From: Saprospiraceae bacterium
GTDB lineage: Bacteria > Bacteroidota > Bacteroidia > Chitinophagales > Saprospiraceae
Direction: 5' to 3'
Assembly: GCA_016715105.1 (NCBI GenBank)
Contig: JADKBO010000004.1
Location: 62,001 to 126,000, forward strand
DNA: 64,000 nucleotides
The notes below the pieces were generated by a model that saw only the letters and a program-made list of their open reading frames with translations, was not told the origin of the DNA and made no database searches. Positions 9,480 to 18,359 of the stretch are shown here, one piece after another. The stretch's first letter is position 1. The number at the start of each line of letters is the position of its first letter. The translations under genes and the position numbers were made by a program.

Positions 9480-10240
9480 GGTATTTTGCAGAAATCTCCT
9501 ACGATGGGACGCTTTATAGCGGTTGGCAATATCAGAAAAATTCAGCCATCACCATTCAGCAAACAATTGAGGATGGATTAGAGAGATTATTGAAGACCAG
9601 GACTCAAATTCTGGGATGTGGGCGCACAGATGCAGGTGTACACGCAAAAGGATATTACTACCACTTTGATACTCAGGAGGCTATAGATCATGACTGGCTT
9701 TGTGAAAAAATCAATCATGTTTTACCAAAAGACATTGCCACACACCGGATTTTTCCAGTTGCCGAAAACGCACATACCAGGTTTGATGCTACGGAGCGAT
9801 CGTACATTTATAGATTGAGAATAGAACCAGATCCATTTGATGTAAAATATTCTTGGTTTTACAGATTTCCACCATTAGACTTGGAGGTCATGAATGAAGC
9901 AGTCGGTGTTTTACTCAATTATGAAGATTTTTTTCCTTTTTGCAAGATGGGAAGTGATGTAAAAACTTACAAATGCACGGTATCAAAAGCAGAATGGACA
10001 TACAATTATGAAGACAGATGTTACGAATTTCGCATAACCTCGAATAGGTTTTTGCGTGGAATGATCAGGTTGATTGTGGGTATGACGATGTTTGTGCAAA
10101 AAGGAAAGTTGAGTGTGCAGGAAGTTGTCGATGTAATGGAAAGTCAGGGAAGACTTAGATTGGAGTACAGTGTGCCTGCTCAGGGTTTATGTCTATACGA
10201 TATAAAATATCCATATGTCAACCAGAAACTACCATTATAA
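9476..10240 (+). CDS. truA: tRNA pseudouridine(38-40) synthase
   Basis: Isomerises uridines 38-40 in the anticodon stem of tRNAs. The catalytic aspartate is D52 in the family motif GRTDAGVHAKG, and the C-terminal NRFLRGMIRLIVG segment is typical. Length 254 residues, normal. The ATG overlaps the stop of the adenosyltransferase by 4 bases, indicating translational coupling. Confidence 0.96.
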   Translation: MRYFAEISYDGTLYSGWQYQKNSAITIQQTIEDGLERLLKTRTQILGCGRTDAGVHAKGYYYHFDTQEAIDHDWLCEKINHVLPKDIATHRIFPVAENAHTRFDATERSYIYRLRIEPDPFDVKYSWFYRFPPLDLEVMNEAVGVLLNYEDFFPFCKMGSDVKTYKCTVSKAEWTYNYEDRCYEFRITSNRFLRGMIRLIVGMTMFVQKGKLSVQEVVDVMESQGRLRLEYSVPAQGLCLYDIKYPYVNQKLPL

Positions 10241-10275
10241 AACACGAACAAAAGATCACCAAAGCCAAAGATATA

Positions 10276-10377
10276 GTGTTAAAGCCGAAATCAAATAGAT
10301 ATTATCATCTGACAATTGTTGCCTTGTTGATCTTCGCGACCACCTTTTTCATAAAAAAGAAATTTATCAAATCATGA
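10276..10377 (+). CDS. Small single-membrane-helix protein, 33 aa (start uncertain)
   Basis: Open frame between truA and the GH2 gene that shares 4 bases (ATGA) with the GH2 start. From GTG 10276 it gives about 33 residues: a basic N-terminus, then HLTIVALLIFATTFFI as one membrane helix, then a lysine-rich tail. An ATG at 10189 in the same frame would give 62 residues but lies inside truA. The coupling to the next gene is the main argument for reality. Unknown function. Confidence 0.35.
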   Translation: MLKPKSNRYYHLTIVALLIFATTFFIKKKFIKS

Positions 10378-13300
10378 AAAATAAAAAGAGATTCTATTTT
10401 CAAATATTAATTGGAGTCCTTTTAATATGCAGTTCCAATTATTTAGGAGCACAAATACCAGATTGGGAAAATCAAGCAGTTTTTGATATCAATAAAGAAC
10501 GACCACATGCATCATTTTTTGGTTTTGAAAGTGTGGAAGTTGCTAATAAAGAAGATAAGGCATTTTCAAAATTTTACCAGCTACTCAATGGGGATTGGGC
10601 TTTTCACTGGGCCAAAAATCCTGCAGAAAGGCCAATAGATTTTTATAAAGAGTCATTTAGTGTGGCTGATTGGAAAAAATTGAAAGTCCCATCTAATTGG
10701 GAGTTGAATGGTTATGGATTTCCAATTTACACAAATGTAGAATATCCATTTGCCGACAGAAGATTTCCTGCTTTGACAGATATGGGTAAAAAACCAAATC
10801 CTCCAAAAGTGCCACGAGACTATAATCCGGTAGGTTCCTATAAACGCAATTTTGTAATTGATGATCTGTGGCTAAACCGAAGAACTGTCTTGCAAATTGG
10901 AGCTGCACAATCTGCCATGTATGTCTGGGTCAATGGTGAAATGGTAGGTTATAGCCAGGACAGTAAAACACCTGCAGAATTTGATATTACGAAGTATATC
11001 AGAAAAGGAGAAAATTCATTAGCGGTTGAAGTTTATACATGGAGTGATGGCAGTTACCTTGAATGCCAGGATTTTTGGCGTATAAGTGGTATTACTAGAG
11101 ATGTTTATCTTTATTCTACCCCCAAAACCCATATAAGTGATTTTTTTGTGAATGCTGGCTTAGAGAATTCTTACCAGGATGGATTATTTGATATGAAAGT
11201 CGATTTATCTTCTGAAATGGCATCAAATGTTAGAATGGAAGTTCTGATTTCTGACAGCCAGGGCGAAATCTTTAAAGATATTCAAAGTGCAATAATCTTA
11301 GCAAATGGACATTCTCAGGTGAGATTTTATAAAACAATTAAAAATGTAAAAAAATGGTCTGCTGAGATCCCAAACTTATATGATTTACAAATTGTGCTGA
11401 AGGAAGAAAATGGGAACATTTTGCAAGTGGTAAAACAGAAAATTGGATTTAGAACTTCTGAAATTAAATTTGGCCAACTCCTTGTGAACGGGAAACCGAT
11501 ATATCTCAAGGGTGTTAACATCCATGAGCATCACCACATTAACGGTCATGTAGTGGATGAAGCTACTATGATAAAGGACATTGAAATAATGAAGGCTTAT
11601 AATATCAATGCAGTGCGCACTGCCCACTATCCTCAACCAGAAAGATGGTATGAATTATACGATAAATATGGCCTTTATTTAATTAGTGAAGCCAATATAG
11701 AATCCCATGGCATGGGATACGGAGACGCATCTCTTGCTAAAGATCCAAGTTGGGGTCCTGCGCACTTGGATAGAACTCAAAGAGCGGTAGAAAGAGACAA
11801 GAATCACGTGAGTATCATCATTTGGTCCTTGGGAAATGAAGCTGGAAATGGCATAAATTTTCAAAATGATTATAAGTGGGTGAAAGATCGCGACCCTTCT
11901 CGCCCGGTGCAATATGAGCAATCTGGAGAAAACTGGAATACGGATATTGTTACTCCAATGTACATGTCGATAGAAGGCATAGAAAAATATGCAAAAACAC
12001 AACCTTATCGTCCTTTGATTCTTTGCGAATATGCACATGCGATGGGGAACAGCGTTGGCAATTTGCAAGACTATTGGGATGTGATAGAAAAATACCCGGC
12101 ACTTCAGGGAGGTTTTATTTGGGATTGGGTAGATCAGGGTATACTTACGAAAAATGCTGAGGGTAAAGATTATTGGGCATATGGAGGAGATTTTGGGCCA
12201 CAAGATGTCCCTTCAGATGGTAATTTCTGTCTCAATGGACTCGTTTTCCCAGACAGGTCCATTCATCCAGCTTTGATTGAAGTGAAAAAAGTATACCAAA
12301 ACATTGGATTTGACTTTCCCCTAAATGGAAAAAATGAAATCTCCATTCAGAATAAGTTTTTCTTCCAGAATTTAGAAGGTTTTTTATTCAAATGGTCTCT
12401 TTTGGAAGATGGGAAAATTGTTGCTTTTAATTTTTCAGTTCTTCCATCTATAAACCCACAATCTGTGGCTACTCTAAAACTGGATTTACCACATTTAAAA
12501 ACCGGAAAAGAATATTATTTACAAGTAGAAGTAAAACAACCAAAAGCCTTGAATATGATCCCGTCTGATCATTCTATAGCTAAGGAGGAGTTTGAGCTTA
12601 CCCCTGCAAGTTTTACCAGTTTTACACCATCGACAGATAAAAAAATGATTGATGTTGAAAATCAGGCTTCCCTTGTAAAAGTTGGCAACAAAGATTTCAC
12701 AATCACCTTTGATAAGTCAACCGGATTCTTAACGAAGTATCAACTAGGCAAGGAAGTCCTTATCAATCAGGCAATAAGACCAAATTTTTGGCGCGCACCA
12801 ACAGATAATGACTTTGGAAATGGCATGCAAAAAAGGTATGTAGTTTGGAAAAAAGCCAGTAATGACCTGGTGCTTCAAAAAATGGAAGTCACAAATATTG
12901 CCGGAGAAATGGTTGCAGTCGGTAAGAAAAAGTTAGATGGTTTGAAGGTTACTTCTACTTATAGCATGCCCGAAACAGAAGCTACCTTGATATTAAGTTA
13001 TGTTGTGGGTGCTAAAGGAGAAGTCATAATTACAACAAATATCTCTAATATAAAAAAAGGTATTTCTGATTTACCTCGTTTTGGAAATGTGTTAAAACTA
13101 AATGGTTCTTTATCCAATATTTCGTGGTATGGCCGTGGACCTCAAGAAAACTATTGGGATAGAAATACTGCAGCATTTGTAGGTCTATATTCAAATACGG
13201 TATCAAATATGCTCGAAAATTATGTGCGTCCGCAGGAAAATGGTTATCGTACAGATATCAGAAATGTCTCACTTACAGATAAAAATGGAAAAGGACTACT

Positions 13301-13544
13301 ATTTGAAGGCGAAGAATTACTCTCATTTAGTGCCTTAAATTATGGTATAGAGCAATTTGACAGTGGTGATAAAAGAATAGGACATGCTTACAATCTCAAG
13401 GCAGATAAAGATATTTTTCTCAACATGGATTACAAACAAATGGGCGTGGGAGGAGATAATAGCTGGGGAGCAAGGACTCACAAAGAGTATACACTTGAAC
13501 CAAAGGACTATTCATATACTTACAGGATTACTCCTATAAAGTAA
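10374..13544 (+). CDS. Beta-galactosidase, glycoside hydrolase family 2, exported
   Basis: Hydrolyses terminal beta-D-galactosides. 1056 residues, the size of LacZ-type five-domain enzymes. Signal peptide at residues 1-26 (ends YLGAQ), so probably periplasmic. The sugar-binding jelly roll contains RTVLQIGAAQSAMYVWVNG, the catalytic barrel the acid/base glutamate in SLGNEAGNG and the nucleophile glutamate in LILCEYAHAMGN, and the C-terminal small-chain domain contains WYGRGPQENYWDR. Followed after 28 bases by a GH36 alpha-galactosidase and then a DUF1080 protein, which suggests breakdown of mixed galactosides. No SusC/SusD pair is nearby. Confidence 0.95.
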   Translation: MKNKKRFYFQILIGVLLICSSNYLGAQIPDWENQAVFDINKERPHASFFGFESVEVANKEDKAFSKFYQLLNGDWAFHWAKNPAERPIDFYKESFSVADWKKLKVPSNWELNGYGFPIYTNVEYPFADRRFPALTDMGKKPNPPKVPRDYNPVGSYKRNFVIDDLWLNRRTVLQIGAAQSAMYVWVNGEMVGYSQDSKTPAEFDITKYIRKGENSLAVEVYTWSDGSYLECQDFWRISGITRDVYLYSTPKTHISDFFVNAGLENSYQDGLFDMKVDLSSEMASNVRMEVLISDSQGEIFKDIQSAIILANGHSQVRFYKTIKNVKKWSAEIPNLYDLQIVLKEENGNILQVVKQKIGFRTSEIKFGQLLVNGKPIYLKGVNIHEHHHINGHVVDEATMIKDIEIMKAYNINAVRTAHYPQPERWYELYDKYGLYLISEANIESHGMGYGDASLAKDPSWGPAHLDRTQRAVERDKNHVSIIIWSLGNEAGNGINFQNDYKWVKDRDPSRPVQYEQSGENWNTDIVTPMYMSIEGIEKYAKTQPYRPLILCEYAHAMGNSVGNLQDYWDVIEKYPALQGGFIWDWVDQGILTKNAEGKDYWAYGGDFGPQDVPSDGNFCLNGLVFPDRSIHPALIEVKKVYQNIGFDFPLNGKNEISIQNKFFFQNLEGFLFKWSLLEDGKIVAFNFSVLPSINPQSVATLKLDLPHLKTGKEYYLQVEVKQPKALNMIPSDHSIAKEEFELTPASFTSFTPSTDKKMIDVENQASLVKVGNKDFTITFDKSTGFLTKYQLGKEVLINQAIRPNFWRAPTDNDFGNGMQKRYVVWKKASNDLVLQKMEVTNIAGEMVAVGKKKLDGLKVTSTYSMPETEATLILSYVVGAKGEVIITTNISNIKKGISDLPRFGNVLKLNGSLSNISWYGRGPQENYWDRNTAAFVGLYSNTVSNMLENYVRPQENGYRTDIRNVSLTDKNGKGLLFEGEELLSFSALNYGIEQFDSGDKRIGHAYNLKADKDIFLNMDYKQMGVGGDNSWGARTHKEYTLEPKDYSYTYRITPIK

Positions 13545-13572
13545 TTTTTATAACTAAATTAAAGGACTGGAA

Positions 13573-15765
13573 ATGTCTAAATATCTAATAGGTTTCATTT
13601 TATTGCTCAATTTTTTTGATCTCAAATCAGAAATAATAAAACTACAGACCAAAGACTTGGTCATTGTTTTTCAAACAGATGACCATCAGAGACTTGGAAT
13701 GGTTTACATGGGGGACAAATTGAATGATGATAATGAGTATGCACAAATAAGATCTGCTTATAGATATGATGGAGCAAATGAAGGAATATTTCATATGGCA
13801 TATACTCCTTCAGGTACCTGGAATTTAGGAGAGCCTGCGCTGTCTCTTATTCATTCAGATGGCAATACTTCAACAGAATTGCTCTATGATTCACATATGA
13901 CAGAGTCAAATATGTCAAATGTTTCAACTACTTCTATTGTTTTGATCGATCCTGTGTATAAAACAAAAGTTGTGCTCAAATACAAGTTGTTTTATGAAGA
14001 AAATGTCGTAGAGCAGTGGGCTGAAATTTATAACCAGGAAACCGGTACATTGAGAATGGACAAATATGCATCTGCAAATCTTTATTTGGAAGGCGAAGAC
14101 TTTTATTTAAAACATTATCATGGAGTATGGGCAAAAGAAATGAAACCAGAAACAACTGTCCTCACAAGCGGCATTAAAACCATTGAATCAAAACTTGGAG
14201 CGAGGGCCAATTTGCTACAACCACCATCTTTTGTTCTTGGTATTGATGGGCCAATAAGTGAAGACAAGGGCAAAGTTTTATTGGGCAATCTTGAATGGAC
14301 TGGAAACTTTAAAATTGATTTTGAAATTGACCCTTATGGAAATCTCAAACTTATTGCTGGTATAAATCCTTTTGCTTCAGAATATTCTTTGAAAGCAGGT
14401 GAAAAATTTGAGACTCCTGCTTTTGTATACGCTTATTCTGCAAAAGGCGCAGGAGATGCTAGCAGAAATATGCATAATTGGGCAAGAAAATATAAGTTGT
14501 TTGATGGAGAAGGTAACAGATTGACTTTACTCAATAATTGGGAGGCTACTTATTTTGACTTTGATGAACAAAAATTAGTTTCACTTTTCTCAGGAGCTAA
14601 AAAATTGGGTGTAGATATGTTTCTTTTGGATGATGGTTGGTTTGGCAACAAATATCCCAGAAATAGCGATAAATCAGGCCTAGGTGATTGGCAGGAAAAT
14701 ACAAAAAAATTACCGAATGGAATTCCTTTCTTAGTGAAAGAAGCTGAAAAGGCAGGAGTGAAATTTGGTATTTGGGTTGAACCTGAAATGGTAAATCCAA
14801 AATCAGAATTGTATGAAAAACATCCGGATTGGGTCATCAGACAAAAAGATCGGCCGGAAGTCTATTACAGAAATCAATTGGTTTTGGATCTATCAAATCC
14901 CGAAGTGCAAAATTTTGTTTTTGGAGTTTTGGACACATTGTTTACTGAAAATCCAAAATTAGCATTCATAAAATGGGACTGTAATTCAGTCATTTTCAAT
15001 GCTCATTCTGCATACCTTGAAAAGATGAAATTGCCTCAAACACATCTGTATGTTGATTACGTAAAAGGATTTTACAAAGTAATGGAACGCATCAGAGCCA
15101 AATATCCAAATGTGCCAATGATGCTATGTTCAGGTGGTGGTGGCAGAGCTGACTATAAAGCACTCAGTTACTTTACTGAGTTTTGGTTGAGCGACAATAC
15201 AGACCCAATAGAAAGGGTTTTTATCCAGTGGGAAAATTCATTTTTGTTTCCTTCGATAGCCAGTGACAATCACATCACAGATTGGAGCAAGGTGGGAATC
15301 AAATTCAGGACCGATGTTGCTATGATGGGTAAAATGGGTTATGATATAGTTGTGGACCATTTGGATGAGAATGAGTTGACATTTAGCCAGGAGGCTTTAA
15401 AAAAATATGATGAATTAAAGCCGGTTATTTGGAGAGGTGATTTATTCAGGTTGGTCGATCCATGGGAGAATCCAATGGCTGTTGTTCAATATGTCAGTAA
15501 GGATAAGTCAAAATCTGTAATGTTCAACTATGTGATAAGCAATAGATATGGTGCCGGAAACTCAACTAAACCAATCGTTTTACAAGGATTGGATCCAAAT
15601 AAAAAGTATAAAATTCAGGAAATAAATGTTTTTCCAGGAAGTTTTAAAGTCATTGATGAGACAAAAGTTTATAGCGGTGATTATTTATTAAAAGTAGGTT
15701 TCAATCCTGTTTTATCATCCCGAAGAACAAGTGTTGTCTTGGAAATTAGCGAGGTTAAAAATTAA
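13573..15765 (+). CDS. Alpha-galactosidase, glycoside hydrolase family 36, exported
   Basis: Removes alpha-1,6-galactose from raffinose-type sugars or galactomannan side chains. 730 residues, typical of bacterial GH36. N-terminal signal-like segment (1-19). The beta-supersandwich domain is followed by a TIM barrel with DDGWFG, GIWVEPEMVNP, the nucleophile aspartate in FIKWDCN and the acid/base aspartate in WLSDNTDP. A C-terminal beta domain ends near SSRRTSVVLE. Same strand and 28 bases after the GH2 gene, so probably co-transcribed. Confidence 0.95.
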   Translation: MSKYLIGFILLLNFFDLKSEIIKLQTKDLVIVFQTDDHQRLGMVYMGDKLNDDNEYAQIRSAYRYDGANEGIFHMAYTPSGTWNLGEPALSLIHSDGNTSTELLYDSHMTESNMSNVSTTSIVLIDPVYKTKVVLKYKLFYEENVVEQWAEIYNQETGTLRMDKYASANLYLEGEDFYLKHYHGVWAKEMKPETTVLTSGIKTIESKLGARANLLQPPSFVLGIDGPISEDKGKVLLGNLEWTGNFKIDFEIDPYGNLKLIAGINPFASEYSLKAGEKFETPAFVYAYSAKGAGDASRNMHNWARKYKLFDGEGNRLTLLNNWEATYFDFDEQKLVSLFSGAKKLGVDMFLLDDGWFGNKYPRNSDKSGLGDWQENTKKLPNGIPFLVKEAEKAGVKFGIWVEPEMVNPKSELYEKHPDWVIRQKDRPEVYYRNQLVLDLSNPEVQNFVFGVLDTLFTENPKLAFIKWDCNSVIFNAHSAYLEKMKLPQTHLYVDYVKGFYKVMERIRAKYPNVPMMLCSGGGGRADYKALSYFTEFWLSDNTDPIERVFIQWENSFLFPSIASDNHITDWSKVGIKFRTDVAMMGKMGYDIVVDHLDENELTFSQEALKKYDELKPVIWRGDLFRLVDPWENPMAVVQYVSKDKSKSVMFNYVISNRYGAGNSTKPIVLQGLDPNKKYKIQEINVFPGSFKVIDETKVYSGDYLLKVGFNPVLSSRRTSVVLEISEVKN

Positions 15766-15871
15766 ATAAATAACCTAAACTAAAATATTTTATATTGGTA
15801 GACCTATCAATTAATTTCCAAGTATTACAAAACTAGTGTTATTTTTATTATTTAAAATAAAATCCCAAATC

Positions 15872-16819
15872 ATGGAATTCACTGACTCGCCTGCTCACAA
15901 TTTAAAATTCAATTTCAGGTTTTTACATGTATTTTTCTCCATCATTTATGTACTAAATATGTTGGTTTCATGCAAAACAGAGACAAGAACATATAATGTA
16001 GATACAGAAGTCTGGGATACCATTTTCAATGGCAAAAATTTAGATGGTTGGACAATCAAGATTGCCAATGAAACCTTGGGAGAAAATTACAAAAACACCT
16101 TTACTGTTGATAGTCAAATGATGCGGATTTCATATGATGAATACAGCAAATGGGATGATAAATTTGGGCATATCTTTTTTGATAAGCCCATGTCTTATTA
16201 TAAGTTGAAATTTGATCATCGTTTTTTGGGTGAACATTTGCCTGATGCTCCAATTTGGGCTGACAAAAATAGTGGCATAATGGTCCACAGTCAATCACCT
16301 CAAAGTATGTCGTTTGGTCAGCAATTTCCGATTTCACTCGAAATGCAATTATTGGTCGGTAATGATACTTTAAAAAATACAACAGGTAATGTTTGTACTC
16401 CAGGTACGATTTTGCACATGGGAGATACACTGAGAATGGATCATTGCATCAATTCATCTTCCATAACTTATCCGCTTGGAGAATGGATACATGGCGAAAT
16501 AGAAGTTTATGGTGATTCATTAGTGAGACACATCATCAATGGAAAAACTGTTCTGGAATTTACCAAACCAATGGTTGGTGGTGGTTTCTTAAGTCCTCAA
16601 GACCCTTGGTCATTGGCCTTTATAACGGATTCAACAACGTGGATTCAAAAAAATGACACGCCATTAAAAACTGGATATATTGCTCTGCAAGCAGAAAGTC
16701 AAGCACTTGATTTTAAGAATATTTATTTATTGAACTTGGAGGGATGTATGGATAGTAAGGCTAAAAACTATAAGTCTTATTATATCAAACATGATGCGGG
16801 GAGTTGTGTGTATGAGTAA
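15872..16819 (+). CDS. DUF1080 (3-keto-disaccharide hydrolase-like) lipoprotein
   Basis: The fold is the concanavalin-like DUF1080 domain, with the standard entry FNGKNLDGWTIK and the later IHGEIEVYGDSLVRHIINGKTV and GYIALQAESQALDFKNIYL. Recent work links DUF1080 proteins to 3-keto-glycoside hydrolysis, but activity here is inferred. From ATG 15872 the N-terminus has a hydrophobic helix ending in the lipobox-like LVSC (C34), so probably an outer-membrane or periplasmic lipoprotein; a GTG at 15836 would add 12 residues. The tail GCMDSKAKNYK...DAGSCVYE is a copy of the small GC-x-D-x-x-A-x-N-Y...GSC repeat seen on Bacteroidota extracellular proteins. Downstream of the GH2/GH36 pair. Confidence 0.8.
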   Translation: MEFTDSPAHNLKFNFRFLHVFFSIIYVLNMLVSCKTETRTYNVDTEVWDTIFNGKNLDGWTIKIANETLGENYKNTFTVDSQMMRISYDEYSKWDDKFGHIFFDKPMSYYKLKFDHRFLGEHLPDAPIWADKNSGIMVHSQSPQSMSFGQQFPISLEMQLLVGNDTLKNTTGNVCTPGTILHMGDTLRMDHCINSSSITYPLGEWIHGEIEVYGDSLVRHIINGKTVLEFTKPMVGGGFLSPQDPWSLAFITDSTTWIQKNDTPLKTGYIALQAESQALDFKNIYLLNLEGCMDSKAKNYKSYYIKHDAGSCVYE

Positions 16820-16919
16820 GGTTACTCCTTATATATCTATGTAGAGATAGTGATTTATGAACTCTTTTGGTGAAATTTAAAATTTATTAAAATGAGGGAA
16901 TTATGTTGTTATAAAGTGC

Positions 16920-16980
16920 GCAAATAAAAATTCTTATTTGCACATACTTGCATATGTGCAAGTATGGAATATTATATTTG
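16920..16980 (+). promoter_or_regulatory. fic promoter with two adjacent inverted repeats
   Basis: GCAAATAA / TTATTTGC (16920-16927, 16934-16941) is followed at once by CATACTTGCA / TGCAAGTATG (16943-16952, 16957-16966). A -7 box TATATTTG sits at 16973-16980, 26 bases before the ATG. The second palindrome covers the -33 position, and the submotif TTTGCAC occurs twice (16937, 16977). This looks like an autoregulatory operator; the Fic protein has its own C-terminal winged helix. Confidence 0.55.
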
Positions 16981-17005
16981 CACTTAATCATTAATTAATG
17001 GGCCA

Positions 17006-18136
17006 ATGAATTTGAGTGAATTTAAAGCAGGAAAACCAGTGCAACGCTACCAATATAAAAGCTTTGAGCCGAATAAGGTAGATATTGACTGGCAAATAGA
17101 CAATGCCGACTTAATAATGCAATTGAGCGAGGCCAACCTTAAACTTGGAGAGCTAAACGCCTTTTCGCAATTAATACCTGATGTAGATTTTTTTATTAAA
17201 ATGCATGTTTTCAAAGAGGGTACAAAAAGCAGTAAAATTGAAGGAACACAAACCAATATTGATGAAGCTATTCAAAAAGAAGAATACATACTTCCAGAGA
17301 AAAAAGATGACTGGCGAGAAGTTCAAAATTATGTACAAGCAATGAATCAAGCTATTGACAATTTGGTTAGCCTTCCCTTAAGCAACCGATTGTTAAAACA
17401 AACTCACAAGACTTTACTCCAAGGAGTAAGAGGAAAACATAAATTACCTGGTGAGTTTAGGAAAAGTCAAAACTGGATTGGAGGGTCTAGTTTAACTGAT
17501 GCCACGTTTATACCGCCTCATCAAGATCAAGTTGGAGATTTAATGGCAGACCTTGAAAGATTTTTACATAATCAAAATATTCCTGTTCCTCATTTGATAA
17601 AAATAGGCATTGCACATTATCAATTTGAAACTATTCACCCATTTTTAGACGGTAACGGTAGAATAGGGCGCTTGCTTATTACTTTGTATTTGGTGAGTAA
17701 TGATTTATTATATAAACCAACTTTATACCTATCTGATTTTTTTGAAAAAAACAAAACATTGTACTATGATAATCTTACTAGGGTAAGAACGCACAACAAT
17801 TTAACCCAATGGCTCAAATATTTTTTAGAAGGTGTCCGAAGTACGTCAGAAAATTCAATTCAGACATTTAAAAACATAATAGAACTAAGAAGCAAGGTCG
17901 AGCATAAAATTGTATCATTAGGAAAAAAACATGCTTTGGCAAAATCTTTTCTTGAATTTTTGTACAGCAAACCCATTACAGATGCAGGTGATGTTGCAAG
18001 AGCATTGAAAATCAATGTATCGACAGCATTGAGATTGATAGCCGATTTTATGAAATTAGAAATCTTAGAAGAAGTTACAGGCTATAAACGTAATCGCATT
18101 TTTGTTTTTGAAGAATATGTAAAGCTATTCAGATAA
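17006..18136 (+). CDS. Fic family protein with N-terminal inhibitory motif and C-terminal winged helix
   Basis: Fic enzymes transfer AMP (or another nucleotide-derived group) to protein hydroxyls. The active loop HPFLDGNGRIGR begins at H211 and matches HxFx(D/E)GNGRxxR completely, so it should be catalytically competent. An inhibitory helix motif (S/T)xxxE(G/N) is present before the core: S75-SKI-E79-G80, making this an intramolecularly inhibited (class II) Fic, so no separate antitoxin is expected, and none is seen. Residues about 310-370 form a winged helix-turn-helix (DAGDVARALKINVSTALRLI), probably DNA-binding. 376 residues. Stands alone on its strand; codon use looks like its neighbours. 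Confidence 0.93.
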   Translation: MNLSEFKAGKPVQRYQYKSFEPNKVDIDWQIDNADLIMQLSEANLKLGELNAFSQLIPDVDFFIKMHVFKEGTKSSKIEGTQTNIDEAIQKEEYILPEKKDDWREVQNYVQAMNQAIDNLVSLPLSNRLLKQTHKTLLQGVRGKHKLPGEFRKSQNWIGGSSLTDATFIPPHQDQVGDLMADLERFLHNQNIPVPHLIKIGIAHYQFETIHPFLDGNGRIGRLLITLYLVSNDLLYKPTLYLSDFFEKNKTLYYDNLTRVRTHNNLTQWLKYFLEGVRSTSENSIQTFKNIIELRSKVEHKIVSLGKKHALAKSFLEFLYSKPITDAGDVARALKINVSTALRLIADFMKLEILEEVTGYKRNRIFVFEEYVKLFR

Positions 18137-18281
18137 TTTTTTTTATATAAGTTTAAAGATGAAATTGATTATCAAAAGCAGAACTGCATTTTTTAGGATA
18201 TGTTATTTTTTTATTGATGGTTTTTTTGTAATACGGGAATCGTAAATATTATGAAAGTCGCAAAATACACTAAAATAAAGA

Positions 18282-18325
18282 AGGTTTGAAAAAGAGCCTT
18301 AAATCATAAAACCCCTTTCAAACCT
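18282..18325 (-). terminator. Candidate terminator of the glutamate dehydrogenase gene
   Basis: Perfect 10-bp arms AGGTTTGAAA (18282-18291) and TTTCAAACCT (18316-18325) with a 24-base loop; read leftwards the stem is followed by a T-rich stretch (TTCTTTATTTTAG). Lies 35 bases past the gdh stop. Confidence 0.5.
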
Positions 18326-18359
18326 CCATATTTTAAAATCCAATAACTATAAAAATCGA

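Noticed and set aside
11679..12203. 174-residue open frame antisense to the GH2 gene
   Set aside because: Shadow of the conserved catalytic barrel; no family features.
17006..18136. Fic as part of a two-gene toxin-antitoxin pair
   Set aside because: The inhibitory motif is inside the same protein and no small partner gene lies on either side.
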